From Megalobrama amblycephala (Eukaryota > Chordata > Actinopteri > Cypriniformes > Xenocyprididae): 64,000 bases of DNA. Below are positions 1 through 10,742 of the stretch, one piece after another; position 1 is the first letter of the stretch, and each line of letters begins with the position of its first letter. The position numbers were made by a program, and so were the translations under genes. The stretch covers positions 57,920,147-57,984,146 of the forward strand of contig NC_063050.1 in the NCBI RefSeq assembly GCF_018812025.1. Reading direction: 5' to 3'. Below the pieces are notes generated by a model. The model saw only the letters and a list, made by a program, of their open reading frames with translations. It searched no databases and had not been told where the DNA came from.

Positions 1-1
1 G

Positions 2-259
2 TTGCAACAGCATGGGTTCACTTATAGACCATTAGCATACCTGTCTAAGAAATTAGATAATATAGCTTCAGGTATGCCAGCATGTCTTCGTGCTGTAGCT
101 GCGGCTGCTCTGGTTGTACAGATGGCAGAAAGAATGGTGTTATCGCATCCGCTGATCCTTTACACCTCTCATCAGGTGGGAGCTATTTTGCATAATATGC
201 AGACACAGCGCAACGACGCTCGGGGTACGAGGCAATCCTGCTGGCCACAAAAAACTTGA
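2..259 (+). pseudogene. ERV pol fragment, RT connection region
   Basis: This is the C-terminal part of a retroviral reverse transcriptase, the connection region before RNase H. The residues YLSKKLD near position 14 and CLRAVAAAAL near position 28, followed by a YTSHQVGAIL-like stretch, are the pattern seen in gammaretrovirus-like pol. The start lies outside the window. A one-base frameshift near 205-215 separates it from the RNase H/integrase frame, which continues the same protein from about 215. I read it as the left edge of an endogenous retrovirus remnant. The family is recognised from motifs only. Confidence 0.75.
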
Positions 260-2070
260 CCATACAGCCAACAGCGTCAATTAACCCCGCGTTGTTAGGG
301 ATTATAGGAATGGCTGACATGGTAGACAATTCTACAGATCATGATTGCATCATTGAATTGACTTCCTCGTGTTCCTCCAGGGCCGATCTTTCGGATACGC
401 CCCTGGATGGGGGGGAGAGTGTATATGTTGATGGGTCATGTTCAAAACCTTCTGATGGGGTTTATCTTTGTGGCTATGCAGTGGTGTCAGACACTGGAGA
501 GATAATAGAGGCTTTTGCCTTGGACTACAATTCTGCTCAAGCTGCTGAATTGGTTGCGTTAATACGAGCATGTGAGCTGATGGCTGGAAAACGTGTAACA
601 ATTTACACTGATTCAAAGTATGCATGGGGGGTGGTACATCATTTTGCCAAAACATGGGAAGCTAGAGAATTCAAAACAGCAGATGGAAAGCCCATAGCTC
701 ATTCGAATTTAATAGGACAATTAACTAAGGCAGTTCAGTTACCCACGGAAGTGGCCATAGTAAAGGTAAAAGGTCACGCAACCGGGAATGACGAACAAAC
801 CGTAGGGAATAGAAAAGCGGATGAGATAGCCAAAGAAGCAGCGAAGGCCCAAATCAGACCGATGTTCAATAGGGGAAATCAGAGTCAGGTAACTATGACT
901 GTGCATATAACTAATATACCTGATATTGACATTAAGATCCTGCAGAGTCAACCGACACAGGCGGACTTAGAGCATTGGGGAAAACATGGCTGTGCCCCAG
1001 ATAAAGACGGGATCGTGAGAGATGATAAGGGAAGAATAGCACTTCCGAAGTTAGGATTAATAATCCTCATCAGACATTACCATGGTTTGTCGCACACAAG
1101 TTGTGCAAAAGTAGTACAAGTAATCAATCAATTGTATTGTATTACAGATGTACACAAAACTGCGAAACTCATTCTAGACTCATGTCTTACATGTGCACAA
1201 GTAAATCCGCTCAGACCAATCAAACATGACGCACTACCGCATCCGGAAGCACCATTTCAGAATGTGCAGATTGACTTCACGCACATGCCGCCAATAGGTA
1301 ATTTGAAATATCTTTTGGTAATTGTGGATCGATTTTCAAAGTGGCCAGAAGCATTCCCGTGTGCAAAAGAAGATGCTAAAACTGTGGTAAAGGTTCTAAC
1401 CAAAGAAATAATTCCTCGATTTGGCATACCTACCACTATTGACAGTGATAATGGGACGCCATTTGCATCAAAAGTAATGCAACTTTTAGCGAAAGCGCTA
1501 GCGATTACATGGAATTTTCACATACCGTACCATCCAGAATCTTCGTCCAATGTGGAACGTCTTAACCAGACCCTTAAGAGACGGCTCACGAAAGCCGTTA
1601 TCGACACGGGGAAGAAATGGGTAGATTTATTACCCATGGTGTTGACAGAGATAAGAATGACTCCATCTTCCACAACTAAACTCTCACCATTTGAAATACT
1701 AATGGGCAGGCCTTTCCCAACTCCATGGGTTAAAGGTCGTGCAGGCATTACTTCCTTAGGTGACCTGGAGGTGATACAGGAGGACTACGTAACTTCCCTC
1801 ATTGAGAAACTTAATTCCATATGTGCTGATGTCTCTTTGTGTCTTCCTCTTCCCTCAGAAAACCCCACTCACCCTTTCGTTCCAGGACAGAGTGTGCTGA
1901 TCAAAAGCTTAAAACCAACGAAGGTGGGAGAACCGAGGTATCTTGGACCAGCCACGGTGATTGCAGTAACCAGGACAGGAGTTCTGACAGATTACCAACC
2001 GCAGTGGATACACACTTCAAGAATAAAGCACTGTCCTACAGGAGAGCAGGCAAGCTCCAATTCAAAATAG
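256..2070 (+). CDS. pol: ERV pol: RNase H and integrase
   Basis: This is an open 604-residue stretch of retroviral pol. The RNase H domain lies at about residues 55-195, with acidic residues D59, E98, D119 and D189 (VDGS, AELVALIRA, YTDSKYA, RKADE). The integrase zinc-binding region has H276/H280 and C310/C313. The integrase core carries D340, D398 and E434; the last two have 35 residues between them, the normal retroviral spacing. The conserved LSPFEILMG stretch lies near residue 475. The listed start is a TTG inside the gene, because the true reading frame enters from upstream after a frameshift near 205-215. It resembles the gamma/epsilon-like pol class. The RT core is outside the window. 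No function is assumed for this old copy. Confidence 0.88.
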   Translation: MTIQPTASINPALLGIIGMADMVDNSTDHDCIIELTSSCSSRADLSDTPLDGGESVYVDGSCSKPSDGVYLCGYAVVSDTGEIIEAFALDYNSAQAAELVALIRACELMAGKRVTIYTDSKYAWGVVHHFAKTWEAREFKTADGKPIAHSNLIGQLTKAVQLPTEVAIVKVKGHATGNDEQTVGNRKADEIAKEAAKAQIRPMFNRGNQSQVTMTVHITNIPDIDIKILQSQPTQADLEHWGKHGCAPDKDGIVRDDKGRIALPKLGLIILIRHYHGLSHTSCAKVVQVINQLYCITDVHKTAKLILDSCLTCAQVNPLRPIKHDALPHPEAPFQNVQIDFTHMPPIGNLKYLLVIVDRFSKWPEAFPCAKEDAKTVVKVLTKEIIPRFGIPTTIDSDNGTPFASKVMQLLAKALAITWNFHIPYHPESSSNVERLNQTLKRRLTKAVIDTGKKWVDLLPMVLTEIRMTPSSTTKLSPFEILMGRPFPTPWVKGRAGITSLGDLEVIQEDYVTSLIEKLNSICADVSLCLPLPSENPTHPFVPGQSVLIKSLKPTKVGEPRYLGPATVIAVTRTGVLTDYQPQWIHTSRIKHCPTGEQASSNSK

Positions 2071-2257
2071 AATCTCGAACGGGGATTCACCTTACTGCCC
2101 AACAGGGAGGAGGAAAAACACTGATTAAGCTGAGGAAAGAACTACCTCAAATAGTGAGGTGGGGGTAATCCAAAGCAAGAAGATATATGACCCATTGAGT
2201 CAAACAGTGCTAACTCCTTACACAACCCTGTATGCACTAAGGGCTAAATTCTTATGA

Positions 2258-2740
2258 ATGGAGGTACCACCGCTAGAGAGTTTCACACAGTGTTCATTCA
2301 TAGTAGCTGTTGAAGCATTTGGTGAGAATATTGTTCACTTGGTTAAAAGTTCCCTAGAGTCAGAACCAAGATTGGAAAACATAATCCTTCAGAGACCATA
2401 TCCAGATAGAATTGTGTTTTACCTGTTCACAATAAAGAACAGAATTTTCAAATTCACCTGGATTTTTCACACTGTTATACCTGTTATTGTACTTGTGTTG
2501 ATTTTACTGCTGATAGCTCCATGCTTACTACAATGTATTAGTAGTTCTATTATGCGTTCTATTACAGCCATGACATCAAGAGGTACTTATCAAGTGATGT
2601 TGAGTGCACAAAGCATACGCACGTTTGTTCATCCGACTGTTGTTCCACAAGAAGAACATGTATTCGATACAGATACTCAGGATGATTATGTTCATACTTA
2701 TCAGCTGGAACCTGAAGAAGTTATGGAATCAGATGTCTAA
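2258..2740 (+). pseudogene. probable ERV env transmembrane-tail remnant
   Basis: This is an open frame of 160 residues lying just downstream of pol and upstream of the putative 3' LTR. A long hydrophobic segment at about residues 66-95 (IPVIVLVLILLLIAPCLL) is followed by a cysteine-containing juxtamembrane part and a polar, acidic tail. The position and the topology, one membrane span near the C-terminus, fit the end of a retroviral Env TM subunit. There is no room for the surface subunit, so most of env appears deleted. No clear fusion peptide or immunosuppressive-type motif is visible. It could instead be an unrelated accessory frame. Confidence 0.45.
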
Positions 2741-2950
2741 ATGATGATCAGATGTCTAAAATCCTTATTAATCTTGTACTAACCAGATCTCCTTTTAAGT
2801 TATAGGTATACAGGAGAATATATTTTGACTAACACCCAAAAAAAAGAGAGTATATACATATATATTAATCATTTCTTATTTTCATAAATGAATACATACA
2901 AATGCACATGGATGTTCAATGGGTAAGACATTCTGTCTTAAAGTGGCCAT

Positions 2951-4132
2951 TGTAAGATTCTAAGAACATCATGTGCCTGTTTGTGCTTCTGTATCTCTGT
3001 CTAGTCATGACATCATGCCTGCTTAGAGAACATGTTACTTTTCTTAGAGTTGTGTACAATCCCTACTGATTGTATTAATGCTGAGTTGCCATTTTCACTT
3101 CCTATATTTTCAATATATAATTGGCTCTCTGACTGAATAAACTTTGTATCCTGGTTGAACTGCACTCTCTGGGCCCTATAATACACCCGGCGCAATGCGA
3201 CGCAAGGCGCAGCGCAAGTGTGTTTGCTAGTTTGCGTCCGGCGCCGTTCGCGTTTTCCCGTTCAGCGCCACGTTCTTAAATTAGTAAATGCATTTGCGCC
3301 AGTTAGTGCGCCCATGGGCGTGCTGGTCTAAAAAAGAGGTGTGTTCAGGCACATTGCCGGCGCATTGCTATTTTAAGGAGCTGGAAATAGACTGCGCCAC
3401 AGACCAACTCAAACGTGGTCTAAAGTCTAAAGTCAATGGCGCAATATTTTTTTGTTAGAGAGCGTTGGTAGAAACTGCGCCTCTGGGCGCGTCCACAGTG
3501 CGCGTTGACTTTGTTTATTACACACAGGGGTGCGCATCACACAAACATGCCAAATATTAAAAACAAAAGGATTACAGTGTAAAAGAATATTATTGTGTAG
3601 GCTACATAAATATAAAAATGTAATGATGAATAGTCATTGCGTGTATTAGAATTAGGCTACCTATTTTCAATTCAGCCTATTACTACTTATAATGATGGCT
3701 AATTAATTGAACAATCGTGCCAATACACACACATATATATTAACTGACTCATCGCGTGTACGCCATGTAAATAGCAATCCGCCATGGCGCGAGCGCATCT
3801 CGCTCTTAAAGGGAATGGGAGATGACACTCTGATTGGTTTATTGAAGGTTACGCCCATTACTCATTAAGAGAATAGGGACAACCCATTTTAAAAATGCGC
3901 CCCCGCGCACGGACCGTTTTTCCGTCGTTAAAATAGCAAAAGTGGATTTGGACACGCCCTGAGTGCACCTGCGCCGTGCGCTTTACACTTTGCGTTTAGA
4001 TCGTTAAAATAGGGCCCTCTGTGTCTGAGTCTTCCATTTGATACCCTGGTACCAGCTTTTCTGTGCTGGATTGCTCAACCCGAATAGATCTTTTTGAATT
4101 GTATTATTAAGTTGAATTATTAGATTCTAACA
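2951..4132 (+). repeat. putative 3' LTR of the ERV, interrupted by a DNA transposon
   Basis: The inferred LTR starts at TGTAAGATTC (2951) and ends at GATTCTAACA (4132), giving short inverted ends. An AATAAA-type signal (GAATAAAC) lies near 3136. Without the 847-bp insert at 3171-4017 the LTR would be about 335 bp. Immediately after 4132 the sequence is Gypsy gag on the minus strand, so the right edge is well supported. The left edge is an inference from the termini and from a purine-rich AAAGTGGCC just before it. The 5' LTR is outside the window. Confidence 0.45.
3171..4017. mobile_element. nonautonomous DNA transposon with GGGCCCTAT termini
   Basis: The 847-bp segment begins GGGCCCTAT and ends ATAGGGCCC, and the flanking sequence reads as one continuous LTR once it is removed. 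The internal sequence is rich in GCGC/CGCA-type motifs near both ends and has no long reading frame. Flanks share TCT, or CTCTG if the element is taken as GGCCCTAT to ATAGGGCC, so the duplication is 3 or 5 bp and the superfamily is unresolved. A Harbinger-like origin is possible but not shown. Confidence 0.65.
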
Positions 4133-4652
4133 ATTTCTGAACAGAGTCAACTCCCCTATGGCTTTGCCTTGTTCCACCACTAATTTTAGAACTTCATCAA
4201 GCGTAACAGAGCTCTTCGCTGGCATCACCACAGATGCACACTGGACTTCTGTAGCTTCGGAGCTTACGTTACGGTTAAAGGCTACTTTACTAGCATGCAG
4301 CTTGGGATCTTCAAGAGACCACATTAAAGCTTCATCTCTTACTTCAATCAAAGGTGACTGTGGCTTGTCCCTCACCAATTTACGAAGTTCCTTTCGGAGC
4401 GTGGCATCTCTTGCTCCCTCAATGAACTGGTCTCGTAAAGCGACATTCACATTTGCAACAGCATCCGGTGACTGCTTCAAGAGAGAGTTCAATATTTGTG
4501 ACAAAGCACGAGAGTATGCACAAAGGTCTTCAACTTCTAACTGTTTGCGAGTATAGAAATCTGCAATAACCGAGCAAGACTACACTTTTCCCTAAAGGCC
4601 TCCCTAAGGTAGAAACATATGTGTTCCGTGCACTAAGGTTGACTTCTCCGCC
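4133..4652 (-). pseudogene. gag: Gypsy-A gag, 3' portion (broken)
   Basis: This is the downstream half of a Gypsy gag on the minus strand. The open part (4504 to 4127) reads RDQFIEGARDATLRKELRKL, followed by a conserved-looking EVRDEALMW stretch typical of LTR-retrotransposon capsid sequence. It is separated from its N-terminal half (10743-11090) by the Kolobok insertion. When the Kolobok is removed, the two halves abut through the TTAA and continue in the same frame for seven codons before a point-mutation stop. The downstream end is cut by the ERV LTR at 4132. The copy is dead. Pol would lie left of the window or is lost. Confidence 0.75.
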
Positions 4653-4656
4653 TTAA
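4653..4656. repeat. TTAA target-site duplication, left, of Kolobok
   Basis: TTAA directly precedes the left inverted terminus AAGGGCATATTGCAGGTTA. The matching TTAA lies at 10739-10742 after the right terminus. TTAA duplications with TTAAAGG-type ends are characteristic of the Kolobok/T2 group. Confidence 0.85.
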
Positions 4657-4968
4657 AGGGCATATTGCAGGTTAAACATTTTTTTCGAGATGAATATATA
4701 ACCTTGTACAAAATACCATATTAAAAGGTACTGCATGATTTTAAAGTGTTTTGCAGGACATAAGAGCATAAATTTAGTAGATAAAGTGACGGTCTCTGTA
4801 AAAAACGCTTTTTTTTTCAGCATCGCGTCATTTTACATCATGACAGGGAAACTTTTTTGCGCGCTCTACGTTGACTCAGTGCAGATTAGGTTGGTATTGA
4901 ATAGGATCGGTCGCGAGTTAGTGTGTTTTCGGTAGTTTTCTCATCAAAATTGTATTCAGTTTATCGTC

Positions 4969-7900
4969 ATGGTAAATTATTGTGTTTGTGGGGGTTGCAC
5001 AAACTCCAACCTGTCAGGACATCGAGTCCACAGGTTTCCAAACAAGAAAAAAGACGGTGCTATCTTCCGTGCCTGGGTGCGTTTTGTGCAGGTGAAGAGA
5101 CGGGATTTCACTTCTGCCTCTGCCTCAAAAAACGCGGTGGTGTGTAGCATTCATTTTACACCGGAGGATTATAATCCCGGTGATATGATGGAGGTCAACA
5201 TGGGATACCGAAGCAAGAACCAAGTGAGACTCATAGCTGGTGCGGTTCCTTCGGTGCACGCAGCATCTTCATCGGCCGCCGGCGGGATCCGTCACGGATC
5301 CGTCAGAGATGCAGCTCGACGAAAACGTGAACTGTGCACCGTAAGTTTTCTTATTTCTTCTTCTTATTTTTTTTTTTTACATTTGCTAACTACCAAATCA
5401 GTCAACATTATGATTTCAATAATGAGAAGCAATGAGAATGTATATCAAATAACTTTTGCTAATATTATAACCAAGTCTATTTACAAATTTATTTGCATAT
5501 GTAATTGGTGATTTATTGTCACATGATGTGTTTATAAGGATTTGGGAGACATTGCAAGCAATGAAAGGGAAGCTGCTTCTTCAGCCAGTGCTACAGTGTT
5601 TGATGACCCAGAGCAAGAGGCTTTCCCCTCACTAGCTCCTCAATCATCTGTGCTTCACTTTGGCTCACAGTGTAACCTTAGACCTTCACATCGTTCATCA
5701 GGTAGATTTTACTCATACCTAGAATTAATTGTACATGCCACCATCTGTTTACATAATGTAGTAGGGCAAATAATTCGTAAAATCATTCCGTTTGATGCAG
5801 GCTGGTACAACTCTAACACTATCTTTGACTTTTTAAACACAATTTAATGAATTTAGATTTTGTGACAAAGTTGTTGTTTGGGATTGCAGTATGATGGACA
5901 GGGGTATCTAAGCAGTGACACATGCTGTTGCACAATTACATAATTGGACCTATTTTTATTCTAGCTGTCCAGGCACAGCCCAAGATGGTCAGTGTGGGGG
6001 ACTCAGACCGAAAAGTGCATGAAACAAACATCAACTCCGCTGCCCAGTCCTGTGCACAGCGATGATGATGAATCCTCTGTTTTCATGGATGAACCTGGTG
6101 ATGTGTCATGGATCCCAGAGGAAATGAGAAGTGACTCATCTGATGAGGAACCACTACAGGAATCTTACCCTGAATTCAAGTAAGACTTATTCTTTTAATA
6201 TTAGATTGTGTATGACCAAATTGTGTCAAGTCATAATAATGTTTTTCTTTATTTCAGTGCTGCTGACAAGTTCATTGTGTGCCGAAGCCAGCTGATGTCT
6301 CTCTTTACAAAATGCCCAGCCTGTCATGGGGAAACCCAAGGAAATTTTGAGAAGCAGGAGGGAACTTTTGTAAAAATAAAGCAAGTAAGAGGTTATTTGT
6401 GATTTCTGGTAGAAAAATGAAGTTGTACCCATAACTTGTATTTTTTGTTTTACCTATATACTTTGTTGTTTTCATGGTATAGTAATTTTCTACCTTTCAC
6501 ATACATCTCTTAGGTCTGTGAAGCATGTGGGTATCAGCGATTTTGGCAGAACCAGCCAATACTGCATCGAAATATGCCAGCCTGCAACCTCTTACTGAGT
6601 GGGGCCATCCACTTTTCAGGTTGCATGGCTACCCAGACCATCAGGATGTTGAAGCTGTTTGGGCTTCAGAGCATCAGTGTCGGCACCTTCTTCCGCCATC
6701 AGCGCTTGTACACAATTCCTACCATCGTGCAGGCATGGCAGAATGAGCAGGCAGCGGTCATTAGAGATCTGCATGAGATGAGGGGTGGATTGATCCTGTC
6801 TGGTGACTGCAGGTAGCACACTTCAGCTTGTATCATTAAAATAGAAAACTAGTCAAAACTGTATGACATAATATAGTTGAATGTATTAGTTTTTGTGCTT
6901 AAACATATGAAATAAACTCTTGTTGACATTCATAGGTCAGATTCTCCTGGCCATTGTGCAAAATATGGCACATACTCCTTGATTGAGGACAGAATCAACA
7001 AGGTATTAGATCTTCAACTTGTCCAGGTAAACTAATGTTATCAAACACACACATAACCTGTCTATTGTTACACTATAACATGAACAAGTATTTTTTTTTT
7101 TTTACAGAGCTCAGAGGTCCCAAGTAGCTCCTGGTGTGAGTTAGAGGGTCTAAAGCGAAGCATAAGGTTTCTGACTGAGCAACAATTGCAAGTGTCAGCC
7201 CTCATCACAGACAGAAATCGCCAGGTAAAGATGCACATGTACACAAAAAAAAAATCTTGCTGCTGACTATATTTACAACTAAAATCAAATGTTCTTATAA
7301 TCAATGTTTTAGGTTGCCAAGTGGGTGCGGGAGGAGTTGCGTCCAAAAGGAACAAGCCATTTTTTTTGACATCTGGCATATTGGCAAAAGTATGTATGCT
7401 GATGAAGGTAGTTTTGTTTAGGCCTATAATTACATTTTCTTTTTTAACATTTTGTTTTTCTGTTCCGAAACAGGTCTAGGGAAAGCTTTGGATGCTGCTG
7501 CAAAGGAGAGGGATTGCGAAGATCTGAAGCTGTGGAGGCCAGCAGTTATTAATCACCTCTACTGGACTGCAGCTTCCACTCCTAATGGAGATGCAGATGT
7601 GATGGAGGCCAAGTGGAAAAGCATGGTCAACTATGTTCAGGACATCCACCAACATGGCACTCCTACATTTCCCTGCTGTGCACATCCACCTCTGGAGGGG
7701 GAAGCAAGGAACAAGGAGTGGCTAGAACCAGGTACAACATACTGTGTTCACATGTGGCTGAAGATATGTTTTTCCAAAGCACGGCTGTTTGAATTGCTAC
7801 GACGTCTCCAAAATGTCAAAGTTAGCTGTGTTACAAAACAAATAAAACCAGTTGTTTTCAAAATAAAACCCTTTCAAAATAATAAGACAAAGATAATATG

Positions 7901-8874
7901 AACAGCAGAGGTGCATACTATGGCATTATTGCCAAATTTAGAATACATCCGGATATTTCTTGCATACTCAAGATTCACATACTATCCAGTGTGAGCACAC
8001 TACATACTCAGTTTAACGTAATTTGATTTCAAACAGCCAAAGAGTAAAAACAGTACATGAACAAGATCCTACCACATTGTGATTGTAAAGTCATGCCTCA
8101 TCAGAAGAACAAAATATGTCTTTCTGCAGGATCTACTGTAGCAGTTAAACTGGAGAGTGTAGCTACTAGAACAGCGCTTGTAAAGGATGTTCAGCAGTTG
8201 TCCCCACAGCATCAGACCTTTTCACTGGAGGCATTTCACTCCCTCATTCTACACTTTGCACCAAAGCACACTGGATTCTCCTTCCTTGGGATGTACAGCA
8301 GGTGAGTATGTTATGGTGAAAGAATGAGTACTTTCTGAAACTAATGCAGAACAATTAGGTTTTTCCAAATTTTCTGTTATTTTTACTTCTGGGTTTATTT
8401 ACATATGCACAAATTGTAATGGGTACAAATTATACTTGTTCTATAGACTTCTTTTGGCAGCCCTGCATTTCAACCACAATGGCAGCAGAGAAGTTACTCG
8501 AACCAGTGATGGTGAGGTGTGTTATGCGGTTCGCTACCCAAGGTTCCTCAAAGGTGGCTATGTAGTCCGTCCTATTAAGGAAAAGCCATCATATGGTTAG
8601 TTTCAGTCATTTCCTAAATATCATTAAGTAAGTCAGTCCATGAGTCAGCAATGAATGTGATCTAAACTTTTGCTTCCTTCTCCCAGCATATGCATCAGCC
8701 CTCATGGATTCTCTGAGAGTGGAATACTCCAGATCACCACAGTCTCTACGAGAACGCAGCACTGTCTTGTCTTCCACTACACCTGCTCCCCTTTCCACAT
8801 CCCTCCAGAGGATCAACAAGGATGAGGCTGTTGGCGTGTATCTAGCACAGCATTCAAGATTCAATACGCGTTAA
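4969..8874 (+). CDS. Kolobok THAP-domain transposase, 12 exons, frameshifted
   Basis: Predicted exons are 4969-5340, 5539-5701, 5965-6179, 6258-6384, 6514-6812, 6936-7026, 7108-7224, 7313-7389, 7474-7731, 8130-8301, 8447-8595 and 8687-8874, all with GT-AG introns, giving about 740 residues. Exon 1 encodes a THAP zinc-binding DNA-binding domain (C5, C10, C59, H62, with HRFP and W36). Exon 3 is acidic. Exons 4-5 hold CPAC and CEAC zinc-ribbon-like pairs. The probable catalytic acids are in LSGDCRSDSPGH (exons 5-6), FFDIWH (exon 8) and KEWLEPG (exon 9). Reading phase agrees at every junction except exon 2/3, which needs either a 1-nt shift or an alternative acceptor at 5992. In exon 8 a run of eight Ts (7360-7367) shifts the frame just before the FDIWH aspartate; seven Ts would keep it open. 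The stop TAA is part of a TTAA. Confidence 0.85.
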
Positions 8875-9227
8875 AAGGATTAGTTCACTTTCAAATGAAA
8901 ATTAGCTTAAGCTTTACTCACCCTCAAGCCATCCTAGGCGTATATGACTTTCTTCTTTCTGATGAACACAGTCGGAGAAATATTAATAAATATCCTGATG
9001 CATCCGAGCTTTATAATGGCAGTGAACATGGTTCACGAGTATGAGCTGAAGAAAGTGTCTTCATCCACATCCATCCATCATAAACACACTCCACACAGCT
9101 CCGGGGGTTAATAAAGGCCTTCTGAAGTGAATTGTGTTCATCAGAAAGAAAAAAGTCATACACACCTACGATAGCTTCAGGGCGAGTAAAGCTTTGGCTA
9201 ACTATCATTTGAAAGTGAACTAATCCT
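8875..9227. mobile_element. T2-like MITE inserted at the transposase stop codon
   Basis: This 353-bp nonautonomous element is flanked by TTAA at 8871-8874 and 9228-9231. Its inverted ends read AAAGGATTAGTTCACTTTCA on the left, with the reverse complement at the right end. No coding frame is evident inside. The left TTAA contains the TAA stop codon of the Kolobok transposase (8872-8874), so the insertion preserved the protein's C-terminus but displaced its 3' untranslated region and poly(A) signal. Confidence 0.85.
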
Positions 9228-9388
9228 TTAACAACATGTTAGTGTGATACCTGTGCAGATGTTTAGTCTGAGGCTGCTCCATGCAGCCATAATTTATTAT
9301 TAAATTGTTATGAGATAATTGTTATGATTTAGTTCTATATAAATATTGTATAAAAACTTAAGACAATTTGTGATTTGTGATTATTTTT

Positions 9389-10529
9389 TTATTGATCGTC
9401 ACCAAACTGGGGCCATTCAAAACCTTTATAAATTCCTCCTTCCTCTGGAAACTGTCTTCTAATGGCTGACACAACACATGCAGGTAAGGGCTTCCTGATG
9501 TGCCTGCCCAGAATGCCATAGGCCCAGCGGACAACTTGTCTGTATGCCATGTAGCGGTATTGCATGGAGATTTTGACACAATATCAATACTGATTGTTTT
9601 ACATTAATGGCATCAAAACAGTCATGACTTAAAATATGCAATTTGTAAAGGAGAACCAAAATTATTCAAATAGTTTTAATGTTAAAATCTTTAATTTATT
9701 ATTTATTTATAGATACAAGTATTTAGCTCAAAGTAATAAATGATCTCTGCCCTAAACATACTCATGTCTACTGGCCTGGAGAGGTCCATGCTCCTGTCTG
9801 AAGTGCATATAGGCTATCTGTAGCACATATGGGTTCAGACAGCAAGCCTCAAAGCCTGGGTGCAGAGTCAGGCACTGCACATCAAGTCTAGGGGTGACAT
9901 TCTCCACCAAGGCCCAGTATGCCTCCACCTCCCTGCAGCACTGACTTTCCTCAGCTGTGGCCATGGCCTCGCATTTACCACACAAGCACCTATGAATCCA
10001 AAACCTGTATCAGAACTCTGTTTTTCTTTTATTTAATGCATATTTGTTAGAATGCACGTTTTGTTAACTTTTTTAAGTGTAATTACAATTGACTATGATG
10101 AAATTCCTAATAAAAATATTTACTCAAAAATTGAAAATGTTTATCTCCCTCTATCTCGGTGATAAACCGCTATATCACGTAACATTAGTGTGACATGCGC
10201 CTGATCTAGCTTTGCTATTGCCTGATACATAATAATCGTACAATATTGTGACCTAAGCACAGTGTTATATATCGTTATGTAACGTCGATATTGCATATCT
10301 ATAAGCTAACGCTGGTCTCTTACCAAGACACCTGCCCTGTTCTCCACTGGTTCTCCTCACACCACAGCTCAATTTGTCTCCTCTGACCGTTGTTCTGTCT
10401 AACGTTAATCCTCTGTCCCTGCTCTCTTGGCCGCATAGCAGGCTCATAATTGTATGGCTGTGGTCCGTCATATGAGTTTTCATAAACATTTGCAATTTCG
10501 TCAGCGTCCAAACTGTCATTGCGATCCAT
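9389..10529 (-). CDS. Kolobok second gene: P2X7 C-terminal-tail-like cysteine domain
   Basis: This is a minus-strand gene of three exons: 10529-10324 (68 codons plus 2 nt), 9989-9762, and about 9575-9389. The first exon starts at ATG 10529 and ends at a good donor (TTG|GTAAGA). Exon 1 to exon 2 joins in phase to give WCLCGKC, followed by ESQCCREVEAYW. Exon 3 encodes YRYMAYRQVVRWAYG and ends IRRQFPEEGGIYKGFEWP a few residues before the stop at 9389-9391. The order WCxCGxC, CC, YRxxAYR...W, IRxxFPxxxGxYxGF matches the zinc-binding cytoplasmic 'ballast' tail of vertebrate P2X7 receptors. There are no channel membrane spans. The acceptor of exon 3 is not clean: the candidate CAG near 9581 leaves a stop in frame. 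The role in transposition is unknown. Confidence 0.75.
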
Positions 10530-10742
10530 TGTTTTCCTATTGTTTTAATCGACAGCGCTCCCTTGCACTGCGTCACTTCCGGTTTGCGTATTTTTCAGAT
10601 GCGGAAGTAAAATCGTCTCACAAAAATGTCTCCAGAAGCCACAATAGCGCATTTATAACTTTATTTTGAGAAAATTCTAGTTCCTACATTATTTTTCTAT
10701 ACATTGAGTCCGGGGTTCTATAACCTGCAATATGCACTTTAA

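Larger units (their letters stand above)
4657..10738. mobile_element. Kolobok (T2-type) DNA transposon, two genes
   Basis: This is a 6082-bp element bounded by TTAA duplications and by inverted ends reading TTAAAG(G/T)GCATATTGCAGGTTA, with one mismatch between them. It sits inside Gypsy-A gag. It carries a plus-strand multi-exon THAP-domain transposase gene (4969-8874) and a convergent minus-strand gene with a P2X7-tail-like cysteine domain (9389-10529). Promoters would lie next to the two termini. A younger 353-bp T2-like MITE lies between the genes. The Kolobok assignment rests on target site, termini and the THAP plus DDE-type transposase. A homopolymer frameshift in exon 8 suggests this copy is inactive unless it is a base-calling error. 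Confidence 0.88.
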
